Assembly (NCBI GenBank): GCA_902532565.1 | Contig: CACAIR010000004.1 | Span: forward strand, 1 to 64,000 | DNA: 64,000 nt | DNA from: an uncultured Pelagibacteraceae bacterium | GTDB taxonomy: Bacteria; Pseudomonadota; Alphaproteobacteria; Pelagibacterales; Pelagibacteraceae | Direction: 5' to 3' | Shown: piece by piece, positions 8,603 to 18,071 of the stretch | How positions within the stretch are numbered: position 1 is the first letter of the stretch | Layout: every line of letters begins with the position of its first letter | The notes under the pieces: generated by a model | What the model was told of the DNA's origin: nothing | Seen by the model: only the letters and a program-made list of their open reading frames with translations | Databases searched by the model: none | Translations under genes and position numbers: made by a program

Positions 8603-10941
8603 TAAGAACGAACTCTTGTCTTTTTTGGATCAAAATGAGGAAATTGTACAACTTTCGCAGAAATTCTTTTTTGGTGACCATCTATTTTTCCAACCTCAAC
8701 CTCTGTTCCTGGCTCTGAGTATTGAGTATCTATTCTGCAAAGTGCTATATTTTTATTAAGAGTTGTTGATAAACAACCACTTGTTATTATTCCAACCTGG
8801 GATCTTCCAACATGCACACAATCTCCATGACCAGCATGTTCTTTTCCAATAAGATCTAAACCAACAAGTTTTTTTTGTGGATTTGATTTCCGTTCTTTTA
8901 GAATTTCTTTTCCTATAAAATCCTCTTCTTTAGTTTTGAGTGGAACTGTGAATCCAATCCCAGATTCAAAAGGATCTTGCTGTCCATCAAATTCATTACC
9001 AAATAAAATTAAACCCGCTTCAATTCTTAATTTATCTAAAGCCGCAAACCCTGCAGGAATTAAACCATGATCTTTTCCAGCCTCCATAAGTTTATCCCAA
9101 ACTTCAGGAGCATTTTTTGGGTGACACCAAACTTCATAACCAAGTTCACCCGTATAACCTGTTCTTGAAACTATTAAAGGAATACCCTGAAGTTCTTCAA
9201 CTCTACAAATTGTAAACCTAAACCATTCTAATTCATCTATTGAAGGTTGAGTAGGAGGAGTAAAAATTAATTTTTTTAAGATTTCTCTACTTTTAGGCCC
9301 CTGAATAGAAACATTACTAATTTGATCTGTAGAATTTTTTACATTTACCTTGAAGTTTTTTTTCTTTGCTACTTCTTTTAACCATTCACCAGCATATTCA
9401 TCTCCACAAATCCATCTAAAACCAGTTTCACTTAATCTTAATAACGTGCCATCATCAAACATCATTCCATTTTCATAACACATTGCAGAATAAACAACTT
9501 GACCAACAGAAAGCTTTTTAATGTTCCTAGTGAGTGTGTAGTTCATTAATTCTTCGGAATCTGGCCCTATAATTTCAAATTTTCTTAAAGAAGATAAATC
9601 AATCAGAACAGCTTTTTCTCTGCACGCATTATATTCCTCGACTACACCATGCTTAGTATAATCATTAGGTAACCAAAAACCTCTAGCATCAATGAAGTTT
9701 CTAGTTAATTTTGATGTCCTTTCATAAAAACCAGAATTTCTAGTAAGTTTTTTTTCGGAGTCTGTTTTCATTCTAAATGCAAATGATTTTGAAAATTCTT
9801 TATTTTTGTCATAGGTTCTAACAAAAATATCAGTTGGATTCCATGAATTACATGCATCAATATCACTTGGACATGCAGTTGTTCCAATAGTTAAATCTTT
9901 AAGTGCTCTAAACATTACATAATCTCCAGGCCTAGCAAATGACTCATCAGAAATTACAGAATTTAATCCTGAAGCTGAAGTGTTAAAAAATAAGTTAATA
10001 GCATGCCAACCTTTTTGTTTTTGAATGCCATATTTAGACATGGAGGCTGTTAAATTGTCAGAGCAGTTTGAGTGACCAAAATAGCCAGCATCCTCATAAT
10101 ATTTTGAAGTACAAGCAAGGTTAAATGTGTCATGCTTGCCAACAGTATCTCTAATTACCTCAACTAATGGTTCATGATCAGTGTCATAAAATTTTGAAAA
10201 TAATCCTGGCCCAGGAAAAGTATTACCCATAAAAGTTCTTGTTGTTTGCCAATCAAGACCTTTTTCAATTTTTTTGTCTAGCTTTCTCGTGTCAAATGCA
10301 ACAAAATCAGAGCATTGCCTTCCTGCTGGGCTAATAACCTGAATGTAATCTCCTTCTTTCACTTGATAAGAAATTGAACTTTCTCTATCAATATTTTTTT
10401 CAAAAATAGGTTCATAAATTGGATCAGGTATGACTGATAACTCTTTATCATTAACTATTTTTGACCTTTTTATAAATATAGTTAAATCACTTGATGGATT
10501 TTGATCACTAACCAACATATCATTTTGTGGTGCTGAAAAAATCACATAACATTTATCTTTTGATTTGATTTTTATTTTTTCACCACTCGGAGATTGATTA
10601 TCAAATAAAATTGAGCATATAGATTTATCTATATCCAAATTTCTTTTTTTTAATTGAAGGTTAGTAACTAAAGAACTTTCATCTTTTCTTTTTAGTATTT
10701 TTTTTATAAAACTTTCTTTAGAACTTTCTTTTAAACTAAGAATTCCAATTTCAGATTTTCCATCTTTATCAAAACAAATTATTTCACAGATTTGATTTCC
10801 TTCATCATTAATTATTTCTATTTCATCATCTGGAAAAATTTGTAAACCAGTAATACCACCTGCATTTACAACATGTCGTTCAACCCCAGGTGGTAATACA
10901 TTAAGTCCTGGTTCTTTAATATCTAGAGTAGTTTGCGACAT
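8602..10941 (-). CDS. tdm: Trimethylamine N-oxide demethylase (DUF1989 plus GcvT fusion)
   Basis: A 779-aa two-domain protein. Residues about 180-375 form a DUF1989 domain carrying C277, C293 and C357. This 16/64 spacing is the same as I recall for the three zinc-binding cysteines of Methylocella Tdm. Residues about 410-779 form a folate-binding GcvT domain (IDLSSLRKFEIIGP, SRTGYTGELGYEVW, ending in RVRS). The family converts TMAO to dimethylamine and formaldehyde, with THF capturing the formaldehyde. An extra N-terminal portion (1-170) precedes the DUF1989 domain. It is divergent from the TMAO importer gene tmoX across a 100-base region and coupled to a MarR regulator. Cytoplasmic. Confidence 0.92.
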   Translation of the reverse strand: MSQTTLDIKEPGLNVLPPGVERHVVNAGGITGLQIFPDDEIEIINDEGNQICEIICFDKDGKSEIGILSLKESSKESFIKKILKRKDESSLVTNLQLKKRNLDIDKSICSILFDNQSPSGEKIKIKSKDKCYVIFSAPQNDMLVSDQNPSSDLTIFIKRSKIVNDKELSVIPDPIYEPIFEKNIDRESSISYQVKEGDYIQVISPAGRQCSDFVAFDTRKLDKKIEKGLDWQTTRTFMGNTFPGPGLFSKFYDTDHEPLVEVIRDTVGKHDTFNLACTSKYYEDAGYFGHSNCSDNLTASMSKYGIQKQKGWHAINLFFNTSASGLNSVISDESFARPGDYVMFRALKDLTIGTTACPSDIDACNSWNPTDIFVRTYDKNKEFSKSFAFRMKTDSEKKLTRNSGFYERTSKLTRNFIDARGFWLPNDYTKHGVVEEYNACREKAVLIDLSSLRKFEIIGPDSEELMNYTLTRNIKKLSVGQVVYSAMCYENGMMFDDGTLLRLSETGFRWICGDEYAGEWLKEVAKKKNFKVNVKNSTDQISNVSIQGPKSREILKKLIFTPPTQPSIDELEWFRFTICRVEELQGIPLIVSRTGYTGELGYEVWCHPKNAPEVWDKLMEAGKDHGLIPAGFAALDKLRIEAGLILFGNEFDGQQDPFESGIGFTVPLKTKEEDFIGKEILKERKSNPQKKLVGLDLIGKEHAGHGDCVHVGRSQVGIITSGCLSTTLNKNIALCRIDTQYSEPGTEVEVGKIDGHQKRISAKVVQFPHFDPKKTRVRS

Positions 10942-10957
10942 TTTTATAAATCTATTC

Positions 10958-10970
10958 TTATATTATATAA
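10958..10970. promoter_or_regulatory. Palindrome overlapping the tdm -10 box
   Basis: TTATAT-T-ATATAA is a perfect 13-bp palindrome in the divergent tdm/tmoX gap. It contains a perfect TATAAT on the minus strand (10967-10962), 20 bases before the tdm start. No convincing -35 was found at 17 bases. An operator role is possible but AT bias weakens the case. Confidence 0.35.
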
Positions 10971-10981
10971 ATATCTAGTAG

Positions 10982-11010
10982 TTGACTATCTTTTTACTTA
11001 AGCACATACT
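10982..11010 (+). promoter_or_regulatory. Probable sigma-70-type promoter of tmoX
   Basis: TTGACT (10982-10987) and CATACT (11005-11010) are separated by exactly 17 bases and lie 31 bases before the tmoX ATG. The downstream leader carries an AGGGGA ribosome site. Confidence 0.55.
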
Positions 11011-11041
11011 GATAACTCTTAATATTAAGAAAGGGGAAATA

Positions 11042-11986
11042 ATGCGAAAAATAATATCATTAATTTCTGCAGCGATAATCGCAGTAGTAAGTTTTGCTGG
11101 ACTATCAAATGCAGATAGCAAAAAACCCATCGTAATTCCAACACACAATTGGTCAAGTCAAATTGTAATGGCTTACGTTATTGGTGGAATAATGGAAGAC
11201 ATGGGCAACAATGTAAAATATGTAAATGCTGACTCACAAGCAGTATACGAATCAATTAGAATTGGTGACGTTACTATATCTCACGAAGTATGGGAATCTG
11301 CTTTTGGAAAATCATTTACAACAGCTCTTGATAAAGGTGGATTGCTAGACTGGGGAGACCATGAAGCAAGAACACTTGAGGATATGGGATATCCTAATTG
11401 GGTTGCTGAAAAAGGATTATGCCCAGGACTACCAGACTGGACAGCTTTAAAAAATCCAGACTGTGCTAAAAATTTTACAACACCTGATTCACCAGATGGA
11501 AAAGGAAGAATGTTGGAAGGTCCACAAACTTGGCATGGTGATTTAATTCCACAAAGGGTTGACGCTTTAGGTTTAGGCGATCTATGGTGGGTTAAATTTG
11601 CTGGAAGTGCTGATGCACTTTGGGCAGAGTTAGCAGCAGCTGAAAAAGAAGGAAGAGGAACAATTATCTTTAACTGGACACCAAACTTTACTGATGGTGC
11701 TGGTTTTACATTTATCGACTTTCCTCCTTACACTGCAGGTTGTAGACCTGAGGATGGCGGAGATGGAAAATGTGGTTCGCCAGATGGTTATTTGAAAAAA
11801 GCAGTTAATGCTGATTTTCCAAAAACTCATCCTGATGCAGCAGCAATGTTCAAAAAACTTTCTTTCTCAACAAGTCAGATTGGTGCAATGGCAGCTCTAG
11901 TTGACATTGATAAAATGACTCATGAGGATGCAGCTAAAAAATGGTTGAAAGATAACAAGAAAGTTTGGAAAGCTTTTACTAAATAA
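11042..11986 (+). CDS. tmoX: TMAO-binding periplasmic protein of the TmoXVW ABC importer
   Basis: A 314-aa substrate-binding protein starting at ATG 11042, chosen because of the AGGGGA site and because residues 1-25 then form a clean signal peptide (MRKIISLISAAIIAVVSFAG, cleavage near SNA-DS). It belongs to the glycine-betaine/OpuAC binding fold. It is rich in tryptophan (W37, W84, W104, W120, W133, W164, W182, W183, W212), consistent with the aromatic cage that holds the quaternary or N-oxide head group. Four cysteines (127, 141, 234, 244) may form disulfides. Downstream are its own terminator and, after three small genes, tmoW and tmoV. Divergence from tdm makes TMAO the likely ligand; betaine or choline are alternatives. 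Confidence 0.9.
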   Translation: MRKIISLISAAIIAVVSFAGLSNADSKKPIVIPTHNWSSQIVMAYVIGGIMEDMGNNVKYVNADSQAVYESIRIGDVTISHEVWESAFGKSFTTALDKGGLLDWGDHEARTLEDMGYPNWVAEKGLCPGLPDWTALKNPDCAKNFTTPDSPDGKGRMLEGPQTWHGDLIPQRVDALGLGDLWWVKFAGSADALWAELAAAEKEGRGTIIFNWTPNFTDGAGFTFIDFPPYTAGCRPEDGGDGKCGSPDGYLKKAVNADFPKTHPDAAAMFKKLSFSTSQIGAMAALVDIDKMTHEDAAKKWLKDNKKVWKAFTK

Positions 11987-12010
11987 GGTAAATAGCAATT
12001 AAATCTTTAA

Positions 12011-12044
12011 ATCTCTCCCAACTATGTTGGGGGAGATTTTTTTT
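12011..12044 (+). terminator. Rho-independent terminator after tmoX
   Basis: A 12-bp stem (ATCTCTCCCAAC and GTTGGGGGAGAT, one G-T wobble) with a three-base loop is followed by a run of eight Ts. It lies 24 bases after the tmoX stop, which would let the binding protein be made in excess of the permease. Confidence 0.9.
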
Positions 12045-12056
12045 AAACAAATTTTA

Positions 12057-12518
12057 ATGATCAATTATTTTTTAACTATACTAATAAGTTTATTATTCTT
12101 TAATCAATCTTTAGCAAAAGATGTTAGTATTAATGAAAATCTTGATCTACATTTTATCTGTGATTTGGAAAAAAAAATAATTAAAAATTCAGAATATAAC
12201 TATCAAACTTTTTTAGCTAAAGATTTAAATGAAAAAGGTTTAGATAGATTTAAAATTTCATCAAAAAAACCGGAAACACTTTTGATCAAAGGATTATCTT
12301 CATTTCTTTCGGACTCCACAAAACTTAATGTTAAAGTAGTAAATAAAGATGTAGTTTTATTTAAATCAATTGATAAAGAAAAAAATTATTCTGAGTCTGG
12401 TATTATTACAAGAAAAACTGGTGAATTAATTCATGAAATAACGAAAAATATAAAAAGTGAAAACGCTGAAAAATATATTTCTATTTATTCATGTAATAAA
12501 GATGACAAAAAAGTATAA
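12057..12518 (+). CDS. Small exported protein of unknown function
   Basis: The product is 153 aa when started at ATG 12057. An in-frame ATG at 12024 lies inside the tmoX terminator stem and would spoil the signal peptide, so it is rejected. Residues 1-20 (MINYFLTILISLLFFNQSLA) form a signal peptide ending near SLA-KD. The mature part is lysine-rich with two cysteines and no motif I recognise. It sits between tmoX and tmoW on the same strand, downstream of the terminator. A role in TMAO uptake is not supported by sequence. Confidence 0.6.
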   Translation: MINYFLTILISLLFFNQSLAKDVSINENLDLHFICDLEKKIIKNSEYNYQTFLAKDLNEKGLDRFKISSKKPETLLIKGLSSFLSDSTKLNVKVVNKDVVLFKSIDKEKNYSESGIITRKTGELIHEITKNIKSENAEKYISIYSCNKDDKKV

Positions 12519-12552
12519 TTATTTTTTAGCTAATTTTGTGTAAAGTATACCT

Positions 12553-12930
12553 ATGAAAAAATATCTCTTAGTAATAATTTTAAGTTTATTTATTAGTTCT
12601 GTTGCGATAGCGCGAAGTACAGGGTGCAAAGAAGGAAATTGTGAAAACGGTTTTGGAAAATGGGTTTACACAGATAAAACTACCTATGAGGGCGAGTGGG
12701 TAGGTACGAAAAAAAATGGACAAGGAGTTGAAACTTGGCCAAACGGATACATCTACAAAGGTGAGTTTAAAAATAGTGAATGGAGTGGTGTAGGTATTTT
12801 AACTTTTCCTGATGGCTCAACTTATGAAGGTGAATGGGCAAAAGGTTTTATGAATGGACAAGGAACTTTTACATGGTCTGATGGAACTCAAAAAACAGGA
12901 ACATGGAAAAACGGAAAGTTACAAGAGTAA
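12553..12930 (+). CDS. Exported MORN-repeat protein
   Basis: A 125-aa protein with a signal peptide (residues 1-20, MKKYLLVIILSLFISSVAIA) followed by about four MORN repeats. Typical units are YEGEWVGTKKNGQGVETWPNG, YKGEFKNSEWSGVGILTFPDG and YEGEWAKGFMNGQGTFTWSDG, each about 23 residues. Two cysteines precede the repeats (GCKEGNC). MORN repeats form extended beta-hairpin stacks and often bind lipid or protein partners; no enzymatic part is present. It ends one base before the next ATG, so it is probably expressed with the following gene. Confidence 0.8.
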   Translation: MKKYLLVIILSLFISSVAIARSTGCKEGNCENGFGKWVYTDKTTYEGEWVGTKKNGQGVETWPNGYIYKGEFKNSEWSGVGILTFPDGSTYEGEWAKGFMNGQGTFTWSDGTQKTGTWKNGKLQE

Positions 12931-13482
12931 ATGTTGAAAGAAAATTTTTTAAGTAAAATAAGATATTTACCTGAGACTACTAAACAGTTTGGTGGCCTGG
13001 TATTAATAATTTTGATTATTTCACTATCTTTTTTTATTCTAAATATAAAGTTTGGTGGTGGCGATGAACTTGTAAGAAAAATGAAGTTAGAGGAGGAGAG
13101 AATTGCTAAAGAAAAGAAATTAAGTGAATTAATTTCTAAATTACCTTCAGGGATATTAGTAACCTTTGATGGCACAGATCACTATAAGTTAACAGATGAA
13201 GTTTATGAGCAAGTTTGTAAAGCTACAAAATTAATTCCTCAACGTGCAATTATGGGTGCAAATTTTTTAAATTTTAGAGCTCATGAAATTTATACAATTA
13301 ATGGTAACAAAATTGATGAAACATTTGTTAAGTGGGATGAGGAGAAAAATAAGTGTTTTGCAGGGTTTACAGTGAGTGGAAATAATGTCGGAGTTGATGA
13401 AACAATAACTGTAAGTGGTGAAGCATTAAGTTTTTTAAGTACGGGAATTGATACCAGAGTTTATTATATTAAAAATTTTTAG
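12931..13482 (+). CDS. Membrane-anchored protein of unknown function
   Basis: A 183-aa protein with one clear membrane helix (about residues 21-40, FGGLVLIILIISLSFFILNI), a short charged coiled-coil-like stretch (KMKLEEERIAKEKKLSEL) and a C-terminal soluble domain of about 110 residues. That topology suggests an N-in, C-out anchored periplasmic domain. It starts immediately after the MORN gene. I do not recognise the soluble domain. Confidence 0.65.
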   Translation: MLKENFLSKIRYLPETTKQFGGLVLIILIISLSFFILNIKFGGGDELVRKMKLEEERIAKEKKLSELISKLPSGILVTFDGTDHYKLTDEVYEQVCKATKLIPQRAIMGANFLNFRAHEIYTINGNKIDETFVKWDEEKNKCFAGFTVSGNNVGVDETITVSGEALSFLSTGIDTRVYYIKNF

Positions 13483-13546
13483 GGGGTAAAGTAACAATAT
13501 TATGGATTTAATTTTATCCTAATTTCATATAACTTAATTAAAATTT

Positions 13547-14575
13547 ATGTCTGAGCCAGTTATCAAATGTGAAAATGTATATAAAATATTTGGAGCAAAT
13601 GCTCAAAAAATGCTTCAAGACTCAAATGGCAATGTTGATGCTAAAACTTTCCAAGAAAATGGGTGTATTGTAGGTGTGAACAATGCTTCCTTTGAAGTTT
13701 CAAAAGGAGAAATGTTAGTTGTTATGGGCTTATCAGGCTCAGGTAAATCAACTTTATTAAGATGTATATCCAGATTAACTGATGCAACAGGTGGTAAAAT
13801 TTTTATAGAAGGTCAGGACCTCTTACAACTAAATAATAAAGATCTAATAGATCTTAGAAGAAATAAAATGGGAATGGTTTTCCAAAGCTTTGCTTTACTT
13901 CCACATAAAACTGTAGTTGAAAATATAGCCTTCCCACTTCAGATTAAAGGAATCAAGACTGAAGACAGTATTAGCAAAGCAATGGATATGGTTAAATTAG
14001 TAGGACTTGACGGTAGAGAAAACTATTTTCCAAGAGAACTTTCAGGAGGACAACAACAAAGAGTAGGTATTGCAAGATCATTAGCAGTTGAGCCAGATAT
14101 TTGGTTTTTAGATGAGCCTTTTTCAGCTTTAGATCCATTAATTAGAAAAGAGATGCAAGATGAGTTTTTAAGACTTCAAGAAAAGTTACAAAAAACGATC
14201 ATGTTTATTACACATGATTTTGATGAAGCTCTAAAACTTGCTGACAAAATTGCAATAATGAAAGATGGAATAATTGAGCAGTTAGACACACCAGCTAATA
14301 TTGTTTTAAACCCAGCTACGGAATATGTCAGAAAATTTACTGAAGAAGTACCAAGAGAAAAAGTTTTATTGATTGAGGATGTCATGGAGTTATCTAAAGA
14401 CAATTTAGGTGACTTAAAAGTTTCAAAAGATGAAATCATAGAGAATGTTGCAGAAAAAATTCTTACTCAAGAAAAAATAGTTGCTGTAGTTGATAATAAT
14501 AATGAAATTATAGGATCTATTAACCCAACCAAAATTATAAATACAGTCTTTGGAGGAAGAAAAAATAACAATTAA
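13547..14575 (+). CDS. tmoW: ATP-binding subunit of the TMAO ABC importer
   Basis: A 342-aa ABC ATPase with Walker A GLSGSGKST (61-69), Q-loop Q113, signature LSGGQQQR (165-172), Walker B WFLDEP (186-191) and H-loop ITHDF. After residue 270 there is a regulatory tail with a CBS-like segment (IVAVVDNNNEIIGSINP), as in ProV and OpuAA of betaine importers. It is followed three bases later by the permease gene tmoV. Family and context fit TMAO import; general betaine transport is the alternative. Inner-membrane cytoplasmic face. Confidence 0.9.
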   Translation: MSEPVIKCENVYKIFGANAQKMLQDSNGNVDAKTFQENGCIVGVNNASFEVSKGEMLVVMGLSGSGKSTLLRCISRLTDATGGKIFIEGQDLLQLNNKDLIDLRRNKMGMVFQSFALLPHKTVVENIAFPLQIKGIKTEDSISKAMDMVKLVGLDGRENYFPRELSGGQQQRVGIARSLAVEPDIWFLDEPFSALDPLIRKEMQDEFLRLQEKLQKTIMFITHDFDEALKLADKIAIMKDGIIEQLDTPANIVLNPATEYVRKFTEEVPREKVLLIEDVMELSKDNLGDLKVSKDEIIENVAEKILTQEKIVAVVDNNNEIIGSINPTKIINTVFGGRKNNN

Positions 14576-14578
14576 ATT

Positions 14579-16732
14579 ATGGAACTTTTAAAAAAATATC
14601 CAAAAACTTTTCAATGGTTATTTTTATTAATTGTATTTTTTGCTTTATGTTTTGCGATCGATGTCCCTGAAACATATAAGTTCATTAGAGGCCAAGCAGA
14701 ATTTGTGAAAGATCCTAATCAAAGCAGTTATGTATTTTTAGGAAAAGAAGTAAGATATTATGCTTTCGATGTCTTCTGGAGACTGCCTCCATTGCTTGGA
14801 TGGTTGCCTATTTGGATTAATGACTCATTATTTTTCTTAATGAACGACTGGATGCCAATTGAAATTTGGAATGAAGATACTCAAGAATTTAAAAGTCGTC
14901 CGATAGTTTTACAAATAAGCAGAAATTTGACTGCATTCATGACTTTTTTGATAGAGTTAATAAGAGAGATATTATTAGGTGGTCTTGAAACTATAGTTGC
15001 GTTTACTAGTTGGGATTGGATAGATAAAAATCCATGGGCTGAATTACCAGGATTACCTTGGACAATTGTTGCAGCAGGTGCAGCGCTTCTTTCATATAAG
15101 CTTAGTGGTAAAGGTCTAGCTTTATTCGCGGGTTTAACTATGGTTTACATTTCTGTATTTGGTCAATGGAAACCTTCTATGCAAACACTTTCTTTTATAT
15201 TAGTTGCTGCTCCATTATCTTTTATTTTTGGTTTAGGATTGGGGATAGCAGCTTTTAAAAGTAAACGAGTAGAAAAAGCTTTATACCCAATATTACTAGT
15301 AATGCAGACAATGCCACAATACGCTGTATTGGTTCCAGCGCTAGTTCTTTTTGGAGTGGGTGATCATGCTGCAGTGATTATTACTATGGTTGTAGCAATA
15401 CCTCCGATGATTTTATTAACTCTATTAGGTTTAAGAGCAGTCCCTCCAGAAGTTATTGAAGCAGGTAGAATGAGTGGATGCAATAATTTTCAATTAATGT
15501 TTAAAGTATTAATTCCTACTGCTAGGAGAGATATTTTAATTGGAGTTAATCAAGTCATCATGGTGTGTTTTTCAATGGCAGTTATATCAGCCTTTATTGG
15601 TGCAAAAGGTTTAGGATTTAATTTACTATTAGCACTAAACCAATTAAATATTGGATTAGCTTTAGAGGCAGGCTTATGCATCAGTTTAATTGCAATTCTT
15701 TTAGATAAGATGTCTTTGGCATGGGCAAATAAACAAACAGATTATTTTGGTAATCTTACCTTCTACCAAAGAAACAAAAATCTTTTATTTTTCGGTGTTA
15801 TATTTGTCATTGGGATAGTACTAGCTTATATTGGAAATTATTTATTTAAAGATACTTTTAATTATTTATTCGAAATTCCCCATAACAAAGGAATATCGAC
15901 TGCCGATTTTTGGAATAAAGGAGTAGATTGGATTTTTGATACTTTCTTTATTTATATTAAAGCTTTCAATACATGGTTGATACAAGATGTGCTTCAACCT
16001 ATGAGAGCTTTGTATTTAAGAATGCCTGCAATCGCTACAATAGTTTTGGTTGTTGGTGCGGGATATTTAATTGGTGGTTTACGTTCAGCATTAGTAGTTT
16101 GTGCTTTAACTTTATTTATTGCATTCAGCCCTTGGTGGGATAGAGCTTTGGTCACAGCATATATGGCAACTTTCGGAGTCATCGTTTCTTGTATTATTGG
16201 ATTTACCGTAGGAACTTTATGTTTCCAAAATAAACACTCAGCAAACTTTATGTTGGGAGTATGTGATATTTTCCAAACTTTCCCTTCATTTGTATACTTA
16301 ATTCCTGTAATGATGTTATTTGGTATCACTGACACTTCTGTATTAATAGCAGTAATAGTTTATGCAACTATACCTGCAACAAGATATACAATTGAAGGTC
16401 TCAGAAGTGTTCCGGCTGGACTGCATGATGCAGCAACTATGTCAGGTGTAAATAAATTTCAAAGATTAACTAAAATAGAATTTCCTTTGGCATTCCCACA
16501 TATGATGCTTGGTATAAATCAAACGATTGTATTTGCTTTATTTATGGTTATCATCGGAGCATTTATTGGAACAGAGGATTTAGGTCAATATATATTAAAA
16601 GCATTATCAGATAAAAAAGGTGCTGGAATTGGATTAACACTTGGAATCTGTGTAGCTTTCATAGCTTTAATATTTGATAATTTAATTAGAGCTTATGTTC
16701 AAAAAAGAAAAAAACACCTCGGTATCGATTAA
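14579..16732 (+). CDS. tmoV: Double-length permease of the TMAO ABC importer
   Basis: A 717-aa protein with two fused permease domains. Each has an EAA-type cytoplasmic loop: EVIEAGRMSGCNNFQLMFKV (about residues 285-304) and LHDAATMSGVNKFQRLTKIE in the second half. The doubled layout is known for TmoV-type permeases, where one chain replaces a homodimer. It is directly downstream of tmoW. It ends eight bases before the convergent tmm gene, leaving almost no intergenic space. Confidence 0.9.
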   Translation: MELLKKYPKTFQWLFLLIVFFALCFAIDVPETYKFIRGQAEFVKDPNQSSYVFLGKEVRYYAFDVFWRLPPLLGWLPIWINDSLFFLMNDWMPIEIWNEDTQEFKSRPIVLQISRNLTAFMTFLIELIREILLGGLETIVAFTSWDWIDKNPWAELPGLPWTIVAAGAALLSYKLSGKGLALFAGLTMVYISVFGQWKPSMQTLSFILVAAPLSFIFGLGLGIAAFKSKRVEKALYPILLVMQTMPQYAVLVPALVLFGVGDHAAVIITMVVAIPPMILLTLLGLRAVPPEVIEAGRMSGCNNFQLMFKVLIPTARRDILIGVNQVIMVCFSMAVISAFIGAKGLGFNLLLALNQLNIGLALEAGLCISLIAILLDKMSLAWANKQTDYFGNLTFYQRNKNLLFFGVIFVIGIVLAYIGNYLFKDTFNYLFEIPHNKGISTADFWNKGVDWIFDTFFIYIKAFNTWLIQDVLQPMRALYLRMPAIATIVLVVGAGYLIGGLRSALVVCALTLFIAFSPWWDRALVTAYMATFGVIVSCIIGFTVGTLCFQNKHSANFMLGVCDIFQTFPSFVYLIPVMMLFGITDTSVLIAVIVYATIPATRYTIEGLRSVPAGLHDAATMSGVNKFQRLTKIEFPLAFPHMMLGINQTIVFALFMVIIGAFIGTEDLGQYILKALSDKKGAGIGLTLGICVAFIALIFDNLIRAYVQKRKKHLGID

Positions 16733-16739
16733 TCTTAGA

Positions 16740-18071
16740 TTATTTATCTAAAAAAGTTTTTGAAGAGTCATCCATAGCAGTTGCCCATGGTGTATGATGA
16801 ATAGGAGCAACAGAACCAGTTACGGGAGATGTAAAAGATTTGTTTCTGTAAGTTAAAATATCCTCAACTTTATGATGTTCCCACTCTTTAAAGTGTTTTC
16901 TTATTAATTCAAAATCAATTTTTGGGTAATCTGACATTTCATGAAGTTCTTTTGTATAATCAGTCTGGAAATCAATCATTTGATCTGGGTTTTCAAGCTT
17001 TTCTTCCATTGCAACCCATTTATTAATATCTTTTTCAACTTCACCATTCCCAGGTATCTTGATCTTATTCATAATTACATCTCTAGCGTACCAAGCTTGG
17101 CAATCAAACATATTAAATGTATGAAATTGATCTTGCATACCAAGATATAAAAGTTTGTGATTATTTTGCCAAACTACTCCTTTATATAATTTTGGTGGAT
17201 ACAATCTATTTCCAGTTTTTAATTGTAAATTTTCCTCTAAAAAAGGAAAATGATGAAGATAACCAGTGCATAAAATTAAGACATCAGCTTCTTGCTCAGT
17301 TCCATCTTTGAATATTGCTTTTTTTCCAACTAATTTATCCAGATAATGAACTTCTTTCATACCCTCTGGCCATTTAAATCCCATCGGATTGTGTCGATAA
17401 CCAATGGTAACACTTTTGGCCCCGTATTTATTGCATTGAAGCGCAATGTCCTCTGCTGAATAACTACTTCCTAGCACTATTACATTTTTATTTCTAAATT
17501 CCTCCGCATCTCTAAAATCATGAGAATGCATTATTCTTCCTGGAAATGTGTCCATACCTTCGTATTCTGGAATAAATGGAACTGAAAAATGACCTGTTGA
17601 AACAACAACATAATCAAAATTATCTTTTAATATTTTATTATTAACTTTATCTTGATAACTAAGCTCAAATTTGTCATTTTTAAAAATTGTATTTATAACT
17701 CTTGTATTAAATTTTATTTTTTTTTTTAAATTACCTTTACTTACTCTTCCAACAATATAATTATATAAAACTTCTCTAGGTGGAAAGGATGGTATTGGCT
17801 TTCCAAAATGTTCATCAAAAGAATAATCTGCAAATTCTAAACACTCTTTTGGTCCATTGGACCAAAGATATCTATACATGCTGTTAGGTACGGGATCTCC
17901 ATATTGATCTGATCCTGTTCGCCAACTATAATTCCATAAACCACCCCAATCTTCTTGTTTTTCAAAACAAACTATTTCAGGGATTTTCTCACCTTTTTTT
18001 TTTGCTAATTCGAATGATCTGAGCATGGATAAACCACATGGTCCTGCTCCTATAATCGCTACTTTTGTCAT
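16740..18071 (-). CDS. tmm: Trimethylamine monooxygenase (bacterial flavin-containing monooxygenase)
   Basis: A 443-aa FMO that oxidises trimethylamine to TMAO with NADPH and O2. It has the FAD motif GAGPCG (8-13), the FMO identifying motif FPGRIMHSHDF (176-186), the NADPH motif GSSYSAED (201-208) and the late DVLILCTGY segment. Length and order match characterised Tmm proteins. It is convergent with tmoV and divergent from the GpsA-like gene. With tdm and tmoXWV nearby, it completes TMA entry into the pathway. Other FMO substrates such as dimethyl sulfide are possible. Confidence 0.92.
   Translation of the reverse strand: MTKVAIIGAGPCGLSMLRSFELAKKKGEKIPEIVCFEKQEDWGGLWNYSWRTGSDQYGDPVPNSMYRYLWSNGPKECLEFADYSFDEHFGKPIPSFPPREVLYNYIVGRVSKGNLKKKIKFNTRVINTIFKNDKFELSYQDKVNNKILKDNFDYVVVSTGHFSVPFIPEYEGMDTFPGRIMHSHDFRDAEEFRNKNVIVLGSSYSAEDIALQCNKYGAKSVTIGYRHNPMGFKWPEGMKEVHYLDKLVGKKAIFKDGTEQEADVLILCTGYLHHFPFLEENLQLKTGNRLYPPKLYKGVVWQNNHKLLYLGMQDQFHTFNMFDCQAWYARDVIMNKIKIPGNGEVEKDINKWVAMEEKLENPDQMIDFQTDYTKELHEMSDYPKIDFELIRKHFKEWEHHKVEDILTYRNKSFTSPVTGSVAPIHHTPWATAMDDSSKTFLDK

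Noticed and set aside
12024-12056. Earlier ATG for the small exported protein after tmoX
   Set aside because: It lies within the terminator stem and adds residues that break the signal peptide; ATG 12057 fits better.
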